Shown here piece by piece: positions 63,368-64,000 of a DNA stretch of 64,000 nucleotides; position 1 is the stretch's first letter; the number at the start of each line of letters is the position of its first letter. The stretch is from Reutealis trisperma. Its lineage: Eukaryota > Streptophyta > Magnoliopsida > Malpighiales > Euphorbiaceae. The position numbers and the translations under genes are program-made. The stretch covers positions 33,501 to 97,500 of the forward strand of contig CANTUT010000593.1 in NCBI GenBank assembly GCA_947687605.1, read 5' to 3'. A model generated the notes under the pieces. It was not told where the DNA came from. It saw only the letters and a list, made by a program, of their open reading frames with translations, and searched no databases.

Positions 63368-63636
63368 TGAAGATCTAGCTATAGTCAAGCTAAAGACTAT
63401 AAATAAAAAGCTTTTGGGAGGCAACCCAAATTTCTAACTTTTTTACTTCTTTTTAATTTCTTTTGTTCTTTTGTTTGTTTTGTTCTATTTTAATTTTGCT
63501 TTAGTGTTATTTGTGAGTTATTAAATAGCTTATTAGGAGGAAACCCAAGTTTTCTCTTTATTAGGTTTCTTTTATTTCTGTTTAGTTGTTTTGTTGTAAA
63601 TTTTCTCTTTCATTTTCTTAACAAAGTTAATTAGAC
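63368..63636 (+). other. Post-pol spacer of Athila type
   Basis: GTCAAGCTAAAGACTATAAA followed by GGGAGGCAACCCAA (63416-63429) is the conserved post-pol motif of Athila-like elements. A second, changed copy, TTAGGAGGAAACCCAAG, lies at 63533-63549. Function is unknown; it may be part of a splice acceptor or leader for the downstream ORF. Confidence 0.6.
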
Positions 63637-64000
63637 ATGGAAGCATCTCTTGCAGCACTAAAAAACAGATTTCCAACTCTTCCCCAAGATGTGCTTAGGA
63701 AAATTGATGAACGCAGACTGGAAAGAATGAAGGCATTTAGGCGTCTGAATCTTCCTGAGGATATTCGCTGGATCATAGAAGCCAAAGTACGATTGGCAGG
63801 TGAGCTTGATGACTCATTTATTAAATGTTTGCCAGGTACGGGGAGAAGTTCTTACTCAAAGAAGAGGAGAGCTAAGAGAATGGGAGTCTGCTACAAGTGT
63901 GCAAGATGGAATTGCAACACACGCTGTAGAAATATTGGATTTGCATCCACAAATCGAGAAGACAAAATTAAATTCATAAAGAATGGACTGAGTAAGGAGT
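63637..64000 (+). CDS. Carlavirus NABP-like zinc-finger ORF, partial at window edge
   Basis: An open frame of at least 121 codons from ATG 63637 to the window end, without a stop. The first 60 residues are helical and charged (LPQDVLRKIDERRLERMKAF). Then come GRSSYSKKRRAKRMG (residues 69-83), a strongly basic, NLS-like patch, and Cys at 85, 88, 93 and 97 (CYKC, then C-x3-C). The order G-R-S-x-Y, basic run with RRA, then C-x2-C is that of the nucleic-acid-binding (silencing-suppressor type) proteins of carlaviruses; there the second Cys pair is usually further away. There is no His as in a gag CCHC knuckle. It lies where Athila relatives carry env-like ORFs. The family link is from memory and should be tested. 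Confidence 0.62.
   Translation, partial: MEASLAALKNRFPTLPQDVLRKIDERRLERMKAFRRLNLPEDIRWIIEAKVRLAGELDDSFIKCLPGTGRSSYSKKRRAKRMGVCYKCARWNCNTRCRNIGFASTNREDKIKFIKNGLSKE

Larger units (their letters stand above)
60671..64000 (+). mobile_element. Athila-like LTR retrotransposon derivative, 5' part
   Basis: It contains a 5' LTR, a PBS complementary to the 3' end of tRNA-Asp, a gag C-terminus joined to an integrase C-terminus, the post-pol spacer typical of Athila relatives and then an extra ORF. It is inserted in the CACTA terminus; CTGAC (60666-60670) would be the target duplication. The element continues beyond the window. Lack of most gag and all RT makes it non-autonomous. Confidence 0.82.

Noticed and set aside
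63721..63930. Retroviral gag zinc knuckle as an explanation for the Cys-rich ORF
   Set aside because: There is no His in the finger, the spacing is C-x2-C-x4-C-x3-C and not CCHC, and gag already lies upstream with its own knuckle.
63637..64000. A whole integrated carlavirus genome
   Set aside because: No replicase, triple-gene-block or capsid wording is seen nearby; upstream is Athila-type retrotransposon sequence.

Overview
This window is plant nuclear DNA, most likely from a eudicot. The support is one spliced housekeeping gene with short exons and GT-AG introns, many plant-specific transposable elements, an endogenous plant pararetrovirus, and strongly AT-rich spacers with long (TA)n tracts. 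I cannot name the species.

Layout. 1-3633 is the 5' part of a Ty3/gypsy Tat-type retrotransposon on the minus strand (element A1). 3637-18666 is a near-complete Tat-type element of about 15 kb, also minus (element B), with two LTRs, PBS, PPT, broken gag-pro-RT-RNaseH-aRNaseH-integrase, and two antisense (plus-strand) intron-containing genes of plant-mobile-domain type between pol and the 3' LTR. 18667-20995 is the 3' half of a hAT transposon with intron-containing transposase remains. 21066-21480 is a LINE tail. 22611-29451 is a non-coding relative of A1 (A2) with two LTRs and tandem arrays in its 3' region. 30076-30617 is a MITE. 30618 to about 40190 holds pieces of a minus-strand PPR pseudogene, cut by a Pack-MULE-like element (30873-32690) that carries a two-exon host gene fragment, and by a giant solo LTR (32871-39453) that itself contains a second one (35983-39183). 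40535-41915 is a 690-bp tandem duplication.

42000-47910 is the only gene I judge intact: RCL1, six coding exons, 378 codons, with a telo-box near its putative start. After an AT-rich spacer, 50858-57420 is a decayed caulimovirid locus whose capsid/protease/RT part is on the minus strand and whose movement-protein part is on the plus strand, head to head. 60246-60670 is the end of a CACTA transposon, split by an Athila-like LTR retrotransposon that starts at 60671 and runs off the window.

The most unusual item is at the right edge. The Athila-like element is a deletion derivative in which the gag C-terminus is followed by the integrase C-terminus. Past its pol end, where Athila relatives carry an env-like ORF, an open frame (63637 to the edge) encodes a basic, cysteine-rich protein resembling the nucleic-acid-binding protein of carlaviruses. 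A second noteworthy pattern is a GC-rich module next to a TATA box that occurs both in the LTR of element B and in front of one of its antisense genes. All identifications come from reading the sequence and from memory of families; no searches were run.
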